DNA of 64,000 nucleotides from positions 24,836 to 88,835 of the forward strand of contig JBBRLL010000013.1 of the NCBI GenBank assembly GCA_038231395.1. Direction: 5' to 3'. Both the position numbers and the translations under genes were made by a program. How positions within the stretch are numbered: position 1 is the first letter of the stretch; each line of letters starts with the position of its first letter. Shown piece by piece: positions 7,928-15,730 of the stretch. The notes beneath the pieces are model-generated. The model saw nothing but the letters and a program-made list of their open reading frames with translations, had not been told where the DNA came from and did not search any database. Source of the stretch: Stagnihabitans sp038231395. GTDB lineage: Bacteria; Pseudomonadota; Alphaproteobacteria; Rhodobacterales; Rhodobacteraceae.

Positions 7928-9238
7928 TCAGGCGACGATGTCGGACACACTCAGATCGAAAGCCTGATCCGGGAAGAATTTTGCAAGCCGGATAGCTGCC
8001 GAACGCGCGTGGCCCTCCATGCCCTCCAACCGGGAAATCCGGGCTGTCGCTTCGGCCAAGGGCCGCGCCGCCGCTCGCGTGGCGCGCTGCCACGTGACTG
8101 TTTTCATGAACTTATGGACCGAAAGCCCGCCCGTATAGCGTGCAGCGCCCGATGTGGGCAGCACGTGGTTCGGCCCCGAAGTCTTGTCGCCAAACGCCAC
8201 GGTGGTTTCTTCGCCCAAAAACAGCGAGCCGTAGGCTTGCAACCGGCCAAGCCACCAGTCCAGATCAGCGGCCTGAACATGCAGATGTTCCGGCGCATAT
8301 TGATCTGCCACCTGCGCCATCTCTTCCGGACCATCGCACAAGATCACTTCGGCGCAATCGCGCCATGCGGCAAAGGCGCTGTCGCGGTTCAGGGGCGGCA
8401 GGCTTGCGATCAGTTCCGGCACCAGCCTCATCACATCCCTGGCCAGTTTCGCATCGGACGTCGCAAGCCAGACCGGCGAGTTGTAGCCATGCTCTGCCTG
8501 ACCAACCAGATCGCAGGCGACCATTTCGGCGTCGGCGGTGCTGTCGGCCAGAACCATGCTGTCGGTCGGTCCGGCGAACATGTCGATACCGACCTGACCG
8601 TAAAGGATGCGCTTGGCTTCGGCCACAAACTGATTGCCCGGGCCGACCAGAATGTCCGCCTTGGGCAGGCCGAACAGGCCATTTGCCATCGCGGCCACCC
8701 CTTGCACGCCGCCGACGTTCAGGATCGTGTCGGCACCGCAGAGGTCCATGGCAAACAGGATCGCCGGGGGAATACCGACACCGGGCCGGGGCGGCGAACA
8801 GGCTGCGATGTAGGGCACACCTGCAACTTTGGCCGTGGTGATCGTCATGATGGCGCTGGCGACGTGGCTGTAGCGGCCGCCCGGCACATAACAGCCCGCA
8901 GCCGAAACCGGGATCTGCTTTTGCCCCGCGGTCAGACCCGGAAAGATCTCGATCTCGCAATCGGTGACCGAGGCCCGCTGGGCTTCGGCAAAGCGATGGA
9001 TGTTGTCATGGGCAAAGCGGATGTCGTCCTTCAACCTGTCCGGCACCAGACCCGAAGCCGCACGGCGCACCTCGGGCGAGACGACAATGTCGCCATCCCA
9101 CTTGTCCAGATCGCGGGCGAACTTTCGGACGGCCACCTCGCCATCCCTGGCCAGTTCCGCCAGCATCGTTTCAACGACGGCGCGCACACTCTGCTGGTCT
9201 GCCTCGGCAGTTTTTTCCGCTTTCTTGAGATAAATCAT
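7928..9238 (-). CDS. HisD-family dehydrogenase, probably sulfonate-related (HpsN-like)
   Basis: 436 residues. The histidinol dehydrogenase fold is intact: Zn ligands and catalytic residues map to Gln247 and His250 (VGQAEHG), Glu317-His318 (APEHL), Asp351 (FGDKTSGPNHVLP) and His410 (LEGMEGH). AAGGG precedes the ATG. It closes an operon containing L-cysteate sulfo-lyase and a taurine-type transporter rather than histidine genes. Established: the HisD homologue HpsN oxidises dihydroxypropanesulfonate to sulfolactate. Inferred: this protein oxidises a sulfonated alcohol imported by the adjacent ABC transporter. It could still be a biosynthetic HisD captured in the operon; context argues against that. 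Confidence 0.75.
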   Translation of the reverse strand: MIYLKKAEKTAEADQQSVRAVVETMLAELARDGEVAVRKFARDLDKWDGDIVVSPEVRRAASGLVPDRLKDDIRFAHDNIHRFAEAQRASVTDCEIEIFPGLTAGQKQIPVSAAGCYVPGGRYSHVASAIMTITTAKVAGVPYIAACSPPRPGVGIPPAILFAMDLCGADTILNVGGVQGVAAMANGLFGLPKADILVGPGNQFVAEAKRILYGQVGIDMFAGPTDSMVLADSTADAEMVACDLVGQAEHGYNSPVWLATSDAKLARDVMRLVPELIASLPPLNRDSAFAAWRDCAEVILCDGPEEMAQVADQYAPEHLHVQAADLDWWLGRLQAYGSLFLGEETTVAFGDKTSGPNHVLPTSGAARYTGGLSVHKFMKTVTWQRATRAAARPLAEATARISRLEGMEGHARSAAIRLAKFFPDQAFDLSVSDIVA

Positions 9239-9253
9239 AGCATTACCCTTTGG

Positions 9254-10102
9254 TCACATTCTGCCCTTCCAGGGCACGAGGCGGCGTTCGAGAAGTCGCA
9301 CAATCATGTCAAACGCAAAAGCGATGATGGCGATGATGAAGATGCCAAGGATGACAACGGGCGTTTGCAGGAACTGGCTGGCGGTCAGAACCATGTAGCC
9401 AAGGCCCTTGGTTGCCGCGACCATTTCGGCTGCGACCAGAGTGGTCCAGCCAAAACCGATGCCGATGCGCATGGCCGTCAGAATCTCGGGCATGGCGGAC
9501 GGCAGGATCACATAGCGCATGACCTGCCAACGCGTCGCGCCAAAGGAATAGGCGGCGTGGATTTGTTCGATGGCGGCTGATTTCACCCCTGAACGTGCCC
9601 CCAGCACAACGGGCGCAAAGACCGACAGGAAGATCAACAGCACCTTTGACGTCTCGCCAATGCCAAACCAGATGATCATCAGGGGCAGGTAGGCGAGGGG
9701 TGGAATCGGGCGGTAGAACTCGATGGGCGGATCGAAAATGCCGCTCATCAGCGGGCTCATCCCCATGGCGAGGCCCAGAGGCAGACCGATGATGCAGGCC
9801 AGCGAAAAGGCGCTGAAAACCCGGACGGTCGAAATCCAGACATGGTCCAGAAACGGCGTGCCGGTGAAGCCATCGTGCCAGATGGTGATGAATTTGCTCA
9901 CGATGGCCATGGGTGGCGGCACAAACAGCGGTTTGACCCAGCCCATCGCAGTCACCAGCCACCACACCGCGAAGAAGAACGCAATGGAGCCGAGCGACAG
10001 CCACAGCGTCTTGCCTTGCCCCGGCACGCCATAGGTTTCACCGGGCTTGGTGGGCCGCGCGCGCGACAGCCGGGCGAGCAGGCCTTGGGGTTTGTCGGTC
10101 AT
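9254..10102 (-). CDS. ABC transporter permease, taurine/sulfonate (TauC/SsuC) type
   Basis: 282 residues with six predicted membrane helices; the EAA loop region reads AAIEQIHAAYSFGATRWQVMRYVILPSAMPEI, typical of the nitrate/sulfonate/taurine import class. The ATG overlaps the stop of the ATPase gene by four bases, and the HisD-type gene begins 15 bases after its stop. It forms the channel of the importer built with the two preceding genes. Substrate is inferred from the neighbours: cysteate, taurine or another C2/C3 sulfonate. Confidence 0.85.
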   Translation of the reverse strand: MTDKPQGLLARLSRARPTKPGETYGVPGQGKTLWLSLGSIAFFFAVWWLVTAMGWVKPLFVPPPMAIVSKFITIWHDGFTGTPFLDHVWISTVRVFSAFSLACIIGLPLGLAMGMSPLMSGIFDPPIEFYRPIPPLAYLPLMIIWFGIGETSKVLLIFLSVFAPVVLGARSGVKSAAIEQIHAAYSFGATRWQVMRYVILPSAMPEILTAMRIGIGFGWTTLVAAEMVAATKGLGYMVLTASQFLQTPVVILGIFIIAIIAFAFDMIVRLLERRLVPWKGRM

Positions 10103-10887
10103 CCGGCAGCCTCCTCATCAGCGAAGATTATTTTCAACACCTGTTCGCGGAGTGCGATGAATTCGGGTGACGCTTTGACCTTGCGCGCCGATGCCCCGGA
10201 CAGGAACTGTCGCGAAAACGGCAGATCAAACGTGTTGGTGATCCGCCCCGGTCGCGGCGACATCACGATCAGCTTGGTGCCCATGAACAACGCCTCCTCG
10301 ACGCTGTGCGTGATGAAGAACACCGATTTGTGGGTGGTGTTCCAGATGTTCAGGATAAGCTCCTGCGCTTTTTCGCGGGTCAGGGCATCCAAGGCACCTA
10401 GGGGTTCGTCCATCAGCAGAATCTTAGGGTTGCAGGTCAACGCGCGCGCAATGCCGACGCGCTGCTGCATCCCGCCCGACAGCTTGTAAACCGGCGAGTC
10501 CTGAAAGCCGTTCAACCCCAGAAGCCCTACGAATTTATTGGCAACCTCATTGCGCGGGATCTTGGCAACGCCTTGAATTTTCAAGCCAAAGGCCACGTTG
10601 TCCAGCACGTTCAGCCAAGGCAGCAGTGCGTGTTTCTGAAACACCACGGCGCGGTCGGCACCCGGTCCTGAAACCAAATTGCCATCCAGCGTCAATTGTC
10701 CCGCAGTGGGTGCCAGAAACCCGGCCATCAGGTTCAGAAGGGTCGATTTTCCGCAGCCCGATGCGCCCAGGGCCACGACGAAATCATCGTGGTCGATGGT
10801 CAGGTTAATCTTGCTGAGCGCCTCTACCGGGGGTTGGCGGTCAGCGGGGGGATAGACCACGGAAACATTGTCAACTGTCAGCCCCAT
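10099..10887 (-). CDS. ABC transporter ATP-binding protein, taurine/sulfonate (TauB/SsuB) type
   Basis: 262 residues. Walker A is GASGCGKST near residue 41, the signature is LSGGMQQRVGIARAL and Walker B ILLMDEPLGALD; H-loop ITHSVEEA follows. These place it in the nitrate/sulfonate/taurine ATPase group. It follows the binding-protein gene after 63 bases and overlaps the permease gene. It energises uptake of the sulfonate substrate at the cytoplasmic face. Confidence 0.88.
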   Translation of the reverse strand: MGLTVDNVSVVYPPADRQPPVEALSKINLTIDHDDFVVALGASGCGKSTLLNLMAGFLAPTAGQLTLDGNLVSGPGADRAVVFQKHALLPWLNVLDNVAFGLKIQGVAKIPRNEVANKFVGLLGLNGFQDSPVYKLSGGMQQRVGIARALTCNPKILLMDEPLGALDALTREKAQELILNIWNTTHKSVFFITHSVEEALFMGTKLIVMSPRPGRITNTFDLPFSRQFLSGASARKVKASPEFIALREQVLKIIFADEEAAG

Positions 10888-10950
10888 GCGCCCTCCAAAA
10901 TCATGGTTGTGGTCTGCCCGACCCCGAAGGAGCGGGCAGATTTGGTCAGC

Positions 10951-11940
10951 TTACTTTGCGGCCTCGGTGGCAAATTCCGGGTTGACGAAGGCGCTGTAGT
11001 CGGCAGCGACCGTGTCAATCCGACCGGCGGATTTCAGAAACTCGGCCGTGCTCTTGATGATCGGTGCGGCACCGCCCAACCAGGTCGCCGAGATCTGGTC
11101 CGACATCGGCAGGAAGGTGAAGCCTTTCAGGATATCAGGCACCTGAGCGGCGTCAGCCCCGGTGGCCGCGGCAAGCGCCTTGACCTCGGCGCTGTCGGCG
11201 GTCCAGGCCGCCGGATTGGCCAGATAGGATTTGTTGACCTTGTCGATCTCTTTCAGGAAGGCCACGACTTCGGCCTTGTGCGCCTTGCCCCAGGCACCGT
11301 TCACGACCCAGCCATCATAGGTTGGAAAGCCCCACGACGCGACTTTGTCGGCGCCGATGACCAGCGTGCCGTCCTTCAACAGCACCGATTGCACCGGCTG
11401 CCATATCCATGCCGCGTCAATGACGCCCTGATCCCACGAGGCGGCAATCTGGTCAGGTTTCATGCCGATGATCGTCACATCGCCTTCGGCAATGCCTTCG
11501 TGATGCAGCGCGCCCATCAGCGAAAAGTGCGCGGTGGACCCCAGCGGCACGCCGATGCGCTTGCCCTTCAGATCGGCCACAGATTTGATGCCCGACCCGT
11601 TGTGCGCGATCAGCGACTCCGCAGTGCCTATCACATCAGAATAGCCGATCAGTTGCAGGTCAACGCCCGAACTTGCGCCGATGGCCACGGGAGAGGAGCC
11701 CAACTCCGACAGGACCACGTCACCCGAAGCCATCGCGGCGATGACATCCGTGCCCGCGTCAAACTTGCGCCATTGCACATCCCATCCCGTCGCGGCTTTC
11801 AACGCGTCCGAGGTTGACAGTAGTTGCATCGGGGTCGGGTTGCCGAAATGGCCGATGATCACGGTGTCAGCACTGACGGTCGCGGCAAACATGATCGATG
11901 CCGAAACGCCGATCAGCAGTGTCTTCAATCTGTCTTTCAT
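10951..11940 (-). CDS. periplasmic binding protein, taurine/sulfonate (TauA) type
   Basis: 329 residues with a Sec signal peptide (MKDRLKTLLIGVSASIMFAATVSA). The mature part shows the SsuA/TauA fold: VIIGHFGNPTPMQLL, MASGDVVLSELGSSPVAIGASSGVDLQ, a linker GKRIGVPLGSTAHFSLMGAL and the second-lobe AAWIWQPVQSVLL. It captures the substrate in the periplasm for the two downstream transporter genes. 42 bases separate it from the racemase gene, so it probably shares the cysteate operon transcript. A close match to TauA suggests a small aminosulfonate such as taurine or cysteate. Confidence 0.85.
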   Translation of the reverse strand: MKDRLKTLLIGVSASIMFAATVSADTVIIGHFGNPTPMQLLSTSDALKAATGWDVQWRKFDAGTDVIAAMASGDVVLSELGSSPVAIGASSGVDLQLIGYSDVIGTAESLIAHNGSGIKSVADLKGKRIGVPLGSTAHFSLMGALHHEGIAEGDVTIIGMKPDQIAASWDQGVIDAAWIWQPVQSVLLKDGTLVIGADKVASWGFPTYDGWVVNGAWGKAHKAEVVAFLKEIDKVNKSYLANPAAWTADSAEVKALAAATGADAAQVPDILKGFTFLPMSDQISATWLGGAAPIIKSTAEFLKSAGRIDTVAADYSAFVNPEFATEAAK

Positions 11941-11982
11941 GGTTGGTTCTCTCCTTGTCGCAATGTTTCTATGGTCAGGCAG

Positions 11983-12702
11983 TCAAAGTGCCGCCTGTTC
12001 TTCCTTCGCGTGGTTTTGCCGCGCGAATTTCTTGATGGCTTGGACCAACAGGTCGAGCGTGTCGAAAACTGCAATCCCGGGTGCCACGGCGTCGGGGATC
12101 AGCGAGAACTCGGTACAGGCGATCATCTGCACATCTGCCCCGCGTGCCGCCAGATCTTGCGATGCCGCGCGCAGGGTTGCACGGGCTGCGGGCTGGTCCG
12201 CCCCGGCTTTGATCAGCCGGATTGCAGCCAGCATGGCCGGCTCGTCGGTGGCGTAAAGCGGCTTCAACCCCAAAGCGGTCAGACGTGTCTCAAACAACCC
12301 AATGCGGCGGACGGCGGGTGAGGCGAGGATGCCGATGGACGCACCCGGCCTGACCAGACCCGCACAATGGGCTACCGACAAGGCGACCATATCCAGAAAC
12401 GGCACGGCAACGGCGGCCCGGATCGACCCGGCGTAATGATGGGCTGTGTTGCAGGGCATCGCCAACGCCTCGGCCCCGCCCGCCACCAGACGCCGCGCCA
12501 TGGCTGCCAATTCCGGACCGGGATCAATGGTGCCACCCTCCAGAAGATGCGCAATACGCGACGGAACTTGAGGGTTCTGATCGACGATCAGCGGGATGTG
12601 ATCCGCGTCATCTCGCGCAACGACCGAGGCCAGCAGCTTTTGCATGATCAGGATCGTCGCCTGTGGCCCCATCCCGCCCAGAATGCCCACCCGCCGCATC
12701 AT
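11983..12702 (-). CDS. aspartate/glutamate racemase family protein, candidate cysteate racemase
   Basis: 239 residues. Both catalytic cysteines of the Asp/Glu racemase superfamily are there: Cys84 in AMPCNTAHHY and Cys196 in IACTEFSLI. N-terminal VGILGGMGPQAT is the usual substrate-binding start. The first ATG overlaps the preceding stop (ATGA); a second ATG follows directly. Position between L-cysteate sulfo-lyase and a sulfonate importer suggests conversion of D-cysteate to the L-isomer used by the lyase, since cysteate is the sulfonate analogue of aspartate. That substrate is an inference; ordinary aspartate racemase activity is the alternative. Confidence 0.72.
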   Translation of the reverse strand: MMRRVGILGGMGPQATILIMQKLLASVVARDDADHIPLIVDQNPQVPSRIAHLLEGGTIDPGPELAAMARRLVAGGAEALAMPCNTAHHYAGSIRAAVAVPFLDMVALSVAHCAGLVRPGASIGILASPAVRRIGLFETRLTALGLKPLYATDEPAMLAAIRLIKAGADQPAARATLRAASQDLAARGADVQMIACTEFSLIPDAVAPGIAVFDTLDLLVQAIKKFARQNHAKEEQAAL

Positions 12703-13031
12703 GCCAACGCTCCCCCTCCTGCAACTTTGTGCAGGATATGATCGGCAATCAGATTGAAATCACCAAGCGTAAACGTCAGCGGCAGCCGCAAATCGAAGCG
12801 TCCGGCCCGTATTTCATCGGTTGAGGGCAGATTTTGCCGCCCGATATGGCACCCGTTCTGCTGGGCTGAAGCAAAGCCTTCAGGATTGGCAGAGCTGAAG
12901 CATCTGACCATTGCCGCAGACAGCGCGTTGTCAGGGCAGCGCAACCGCCCCGTGCGTATCACCGCGACAACCGCCCCATCGCGGTTGAGGGACTGCTGGG
13001 GAACGCGTGCGGTGATGGCGGGCAAGGTCAT
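12699..13031 (-). CDS. unknown 110-residue protein in the cysteate operon
   Basis: ATG at 13031 lies 7 bases after the cuyA stop, and its own stop overlaps the racemase start, so it is locked into the operon; a longer frame beginning inside cuyA is rejected. I do not recognise the family. The product has three cysteines (32, 44, 61), a segment NPEGFASAQQNGCHIGRQNLP and a hydrophobic end LPLTFTLGDFNLIADHIL. No signal peptide or membrane helix. Possible roles are a subunit or partner of CuyA or the racemase, or a sulfite-handling protein; none is shown by the sequence. Confidence 0.7.
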   Translation of the reverse strand: MTLPAITARVPQQSLNRDGAVVAVIRTGRLRCPDNALSAAMVRCFSSANPEGFASAQQNGCHIGRQNLPSTDEIRAGRFDLRLPLTFTLGDFNLIADHILHKVAGGGALA

Positions 13032-13038
13032 TTCGGGG

Positions 13039-14076
13039 TCAGACCAGAAGCGCCTTATGGCCTTCGGCAAGGACGGCATCATAGCCGAACAGCGCCGCCG
13101 ACCCGCCCGTGTGCAAGAACACCACACGTTCGCCCTTTTTAAATTTGCCCTTGCGGCAATAGTCAATCAGACCTGCGGCCCCTTTGCCAGAGTAAACCGG
13201 GTCCAAAAGCAACCCTTCCAGTTGTGCAAACATCGCGATGGCTTCCAACGTGTCGGCACGGGGCACGCCGTAACCTGCCCCGACATAGCTGGTGTCGGCG
13301 ACCACATCGCTGCGCGACACCACGCCCGGACACCCCAACTTCTCGGCAGTTTTCAGCGCGAGGTTGAAAACGCTTTCTTCCTGCTTTTCCTTGGGTGCGC
13401 GCACGCCAATACCGGTCAAGGGAATCCCCGCATTGATCGCCTTCAACCCGGTGATCAGCCCGGCTTGCGTGCCAGCGCTGCCTGTCGCGGTGACCAGGTG
13501 GTCAATCACCATGCCGCGATCATTGGCTTGTGAGACCAGTTCAAAGGCGCAGTTCACATAGCCCAATGCCCCCGTCGGGTTCGAGCCACCGCCGGGGATG
13601 ATATAAACCTTGCGCCCGTCAGCACGCAGCTTTTCCGCCATCATCTCCATTTCGGCGGCCATATCGGTGCCGCCCGCACGCTTGCTGGTGGTGGCGCCAT
13701 GCAGATGATCCAACAGCACGTTGCCATTGCCGTTGTAATTGGCATCGTTAGATCCGGTGCGGTCCTCCAGCAAGATATGGCATGCCATACCCAGCTTGGC
13801 CGCAAAGGCCGCGGTCTGGCGCGCGTGGTTCGACTGGGTGGCGCCTTGGGTCATCACGGTATCAGCGCCCATGACCTGCGCTTCGGCCATCAGAAACTCC
13901 AGCTTGCGCGTCTTGTTGCCGCCGGTTGACAGGCCCGTGCAATCATCGCGCTTGATCCAAAGCTCCGGTCCGCCCAATTCTTTTGACAACCGGTCCATCC
14001 GCTCCAGCGGGGTCGGCAGATGTGCCAGGAATACGCGGGGAAAGCGGGCCAGATGCATCGGAGATGTCCTTGTCAA
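13039..14076 (-). CDS. cuyA: L-cysteate sulfo-lyase (D-cysteine desulfhydrase family)
   Basis: 345 residues, fold type II PLP enzyme of the ACC deaminase/D-cysteine desulfhydrase family. The Schiff-base lysine is Lys55 in LSTGGNKTRKLEFL; TQGATQSNHARQTAA and IIPGGGSNPTGALGYV bind cofactor and substrate. CuyA cleaves L-cysteate to pyruvate, ammonia and sulfite in the cytoplasm. The assignment rests on strong resemblance to roseobacter CuyA plus the sulfonate transporter and LysR gene beside it; D-cysteine desulfhydrase is the alternative within the family. It is the first gene of the operon and starts 100 bases from the divergent LysR gene. Sulfite export or oxidation genes are not seen nearby. 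Confidence 0.85.
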   Translation of the reverse strand: MTRTSPMHLARFPRVFLAHLPTPLERMDRLSKELGGPELWIKRDDCTGLSTGGNKTRKLEFLMAEAQVMGADTVMTQGATQSNHARQTAAFAAKLGMACHILLEDRTGSNDANYNGNGNVLLDHLHGATTSKRAGGTDMAAEMEMMAEKLRADGRKVYIIPGGGSNPTGALGYVNCAFELVSQANDRGMVIDHLVTATGSAGTQAGLITGLKAINAGIPLTGIGVRAPKEKQEESVFNLALKTAEKLGCPGVVSRSDVVADTSYVGAGYGVPRADTLEAIAMFAQLEGLLLDPVYSGKGAAGLIDYCRKGKFKKGERVVFLHTGGSAALFGYDAVLAEGHKALLV

Positions 14077-14115
14077 AACTTGCGCTTCGTAACTGTTGTC
14101 CGGATCAAAATCATT

Positions 14116-14136
14116 TTCAAATGCGAAATTTTTGAA
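14116..14136. promoter_or_regulatory. inverted repeat, likely LysR operator
   Basis: TTCAAA and TTTGAA separated by nine bases form a dyad in the 100-base gap between cuyA and the divergent LysR gene. It has the T-N11-A shape of LysR-type sites. Binding by the adjacent regulator is inferred. Confidence 0.5.
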
Positions 14137-14176
14137 TTATCATGCAACAATTGCCAGTTAATAGGTTGGAGACATC

Positions 14177-15085
14177 ATGCGCCTTGAATGGCTGGAAGAT
14201 ATACGCGCCATAGCCCGCACCGGGTCTTTCAGCGGTGCGGCAGAGCTGCGGCATTTGACACAATCGGCGTTTTCCCGGCGCATCCAGCAGATCGAGCAGC
14301 ATATAGGCGTCGAACTTTTTGACCGCAGCAAGAAGCCTGTGCAATTGCGCGCCACGACGCTGGCGCAAAGCGCGCAGATCGAGCAGATTTCGGCCTCCCT
14401 TCGCCAATTGGTTGTCGATTTGCGCCGGGGCGACCGCGTGGCCAGCAACAAGATCGTCATCGCCAGCCAGCATTCGCTGACCACGTCCTTTCTTCCGACC
14501 ATCGTGAACGGCGTGCTGCGTCATGATGCTGGCGTCTACATCCGGCTGCGCTCGGCCAATCTGGACGAATGCTTCGGACTTCTCTTGTCGCGTCAGGCCG
14601 ATGTGGCGATTGTCTACCACGCGCCCGATGAGCCGCACGAAATCAGCGAGGACTTTCTGGAAACCCTCGACATCGGCAAGGATCGTTTGATCCCGGTGTC
14701 AGACAGGGGCTTGGCGGCGCGCATGGACGAACACGGGGCCGAGGTCGATCTGCCCTTTGTGAAATACCCCGCAGATGTTTTTCTGGGCCATGTGATGGCC
14801 GCAAAGATCATCCCGGCCCTGGCGGCCTCTGTCGTGGCAATCTCTCGCGCGGAAACGGCCCTGACATTTGCCGCACTGGAGTTGGCGGCGGGTGGGGTGG
14901 CAGTGGCATGGGTGCCTGCAAGCATCGCCCAACCCCATATCGTGGCAGGCCGGATCGTCGATCTGTCGTCCCATTTGCCGAGTTGCGCGCTGGTGGTCCG
15001 GGCGGTCCGACTGGCCAGCAATTCTGGTCCGGCAGAGACAGCGCTTTGGTCACAACTCATCGAAATGTCGAGGCATGTCCCCTGA
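14177..15085 (+). CDS. LysR-family transcriptional regulator of the cysteate operon
   Basis: 302 residues. N-terminal winged helix-turn-helix: LEWLEDIRAIARTGSFSGAAELRHLTQSAFSRRIQQIE, then a linker helix and the effector-binding domain from about residue 90. Divergent transcription from cuyA with a dyad between them is the classic arrangement for a LysR activator of the neighbouring operon. It probably senses cysteate or a metabolite of it; CuyR in roseobacters holds the same position. The effector is not visible in the sequence. GGAG (14163-14166) lies about ten bases before the ATG. Confidence 0.85.
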   Translation: MRLEWLEDIRAIARTGSFSGAAELRHLTQSAFSRRIQQIEQHIGVELFDRSKKPVQLRATTLAQSAQIEQISASLRQLVVDLRRGDRVASNKIVIASQHSLTTSFLPTIVNGVLRHDAGVYIRLRSANLDECFGLLLSRQADVAIVYHAPDEPHEISEDFLETLDIGKDRLIPVSDRGLAARMDEHGAEVDLPFVKYPADVFLGHVMAAKIIPALAASVVAISRAETALTFAALELAAGGVAVAWVPASIAQPHIVAGRIVDLSSHLPSCALVVRAVRLASNSGPAETALWSQLIEMSRHVP

Positions 15086-15293
15086 GTTCCAACCGACGGT
15101 GGAGCGGACGGTGTCAAGTAGATTTTGGCTTTTCGAGAATGTTCAGTCGCGACCGCCATGATCCCCGGTCATCGGTGTTGTGCATCCACGCATCCTTCCC
15201 ATCGCGACATTCTCCGCAGTTCGTTAGCGCATCGTGGATTTGCTCTGGACTGGAAACCGGGCAAGGATAACGCCGACAGGATCGGACGACGGC

Positions 15294-15569
15294 ATACGGC
15301 ACCTGACAGTGGCTGCAACGCAGATGGCTTGCAGCTGGGAACTGGACGAGAATAGCCGGCCGGTGTCGTATTTTGAACGCGCTGGCGCGGCGTGTTGCAA
15401 TTCTTTGGCCGTTTTGCATGCTGACGGCAGCTTGATTTGGAACTACCTCAATGGCCATATCCCGCAGAACCCGGGCCATCAGGAGAAGTTCAATTTCAGC
15501 CCGTGCGAGGGGTTTTACGCGACCGCAGGCCAGAACTTTATGGGACATTGCGGACTCTGGATGGCGTGA
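15294..15569 (+). pseudogene. remnant of N-carbamoylputrescine amidase (aguB)
   Basis: The frame encodes LTVAATQMACSWELDEN, which matches the start of AguB-type carbon-nitrogen hydrolases, and continues directly into PVSYFERAGAACCNSLAVL and GHIPQNPGHQEKFNFSP, which match residues roughly 85-130 of the same family. About 70 residues between them, including the catalytic glutamate region, are gone, and after GFYATAGQNF the similarity fades to a stop. The usual ATG position reads ATA. It is therefore a deletion remnant of a polyamine-pathway gene, not a working enzyme. The 200 bases before it and the 160 after hold nothing recognisable apart from the hairpin listed separately. Confidence 0.7.
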
Positions 15570-15675
15570 CTATAGGCGACTGACCATCTTGACCTGTCGC
15601 TTGGGGCGGACGCAGCAAGGCCCGGCGAGGTCCAGAGGGCACTGCCTTCGATTTCACCGCGATACGTTGACCATC

Positions 15676-15696
15676 ACCGGCGCCCTATGCGCCGGT
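15676..15696. terminator. strong hairpin downstream of the alpha/beta hydrolase gene
   Basis: ACCGGCGC and GCGCCGGT form an eight-base perfect stem with a five-base loop, 35 bases past the hydrolase stop. No T-tract follows on either strand, so intrinsic termination is uncertain; it may be a transcript-end stabiliser. Confidence 0.4.
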
Positions 15697-15730
15697 TCGG
15701 TCGGTCACCGGGTCCCGAGTTTCGCTGACC

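Noticed and set aside
7928..9238. Biosynthetic histidinol dehydrogenase
   Set aside because: The active-site residues are those of HisD, but the gene sits at the end of a cysteate/taurine-type operon with no histidine genes; HpsN-like function is more likely.
15125..15548. Several overlapping open frames around 15.1-15.5 kb
   Set aside because: Only the frame with AguB motifs makes sense; the others are shadows or run over the LysR gene end.
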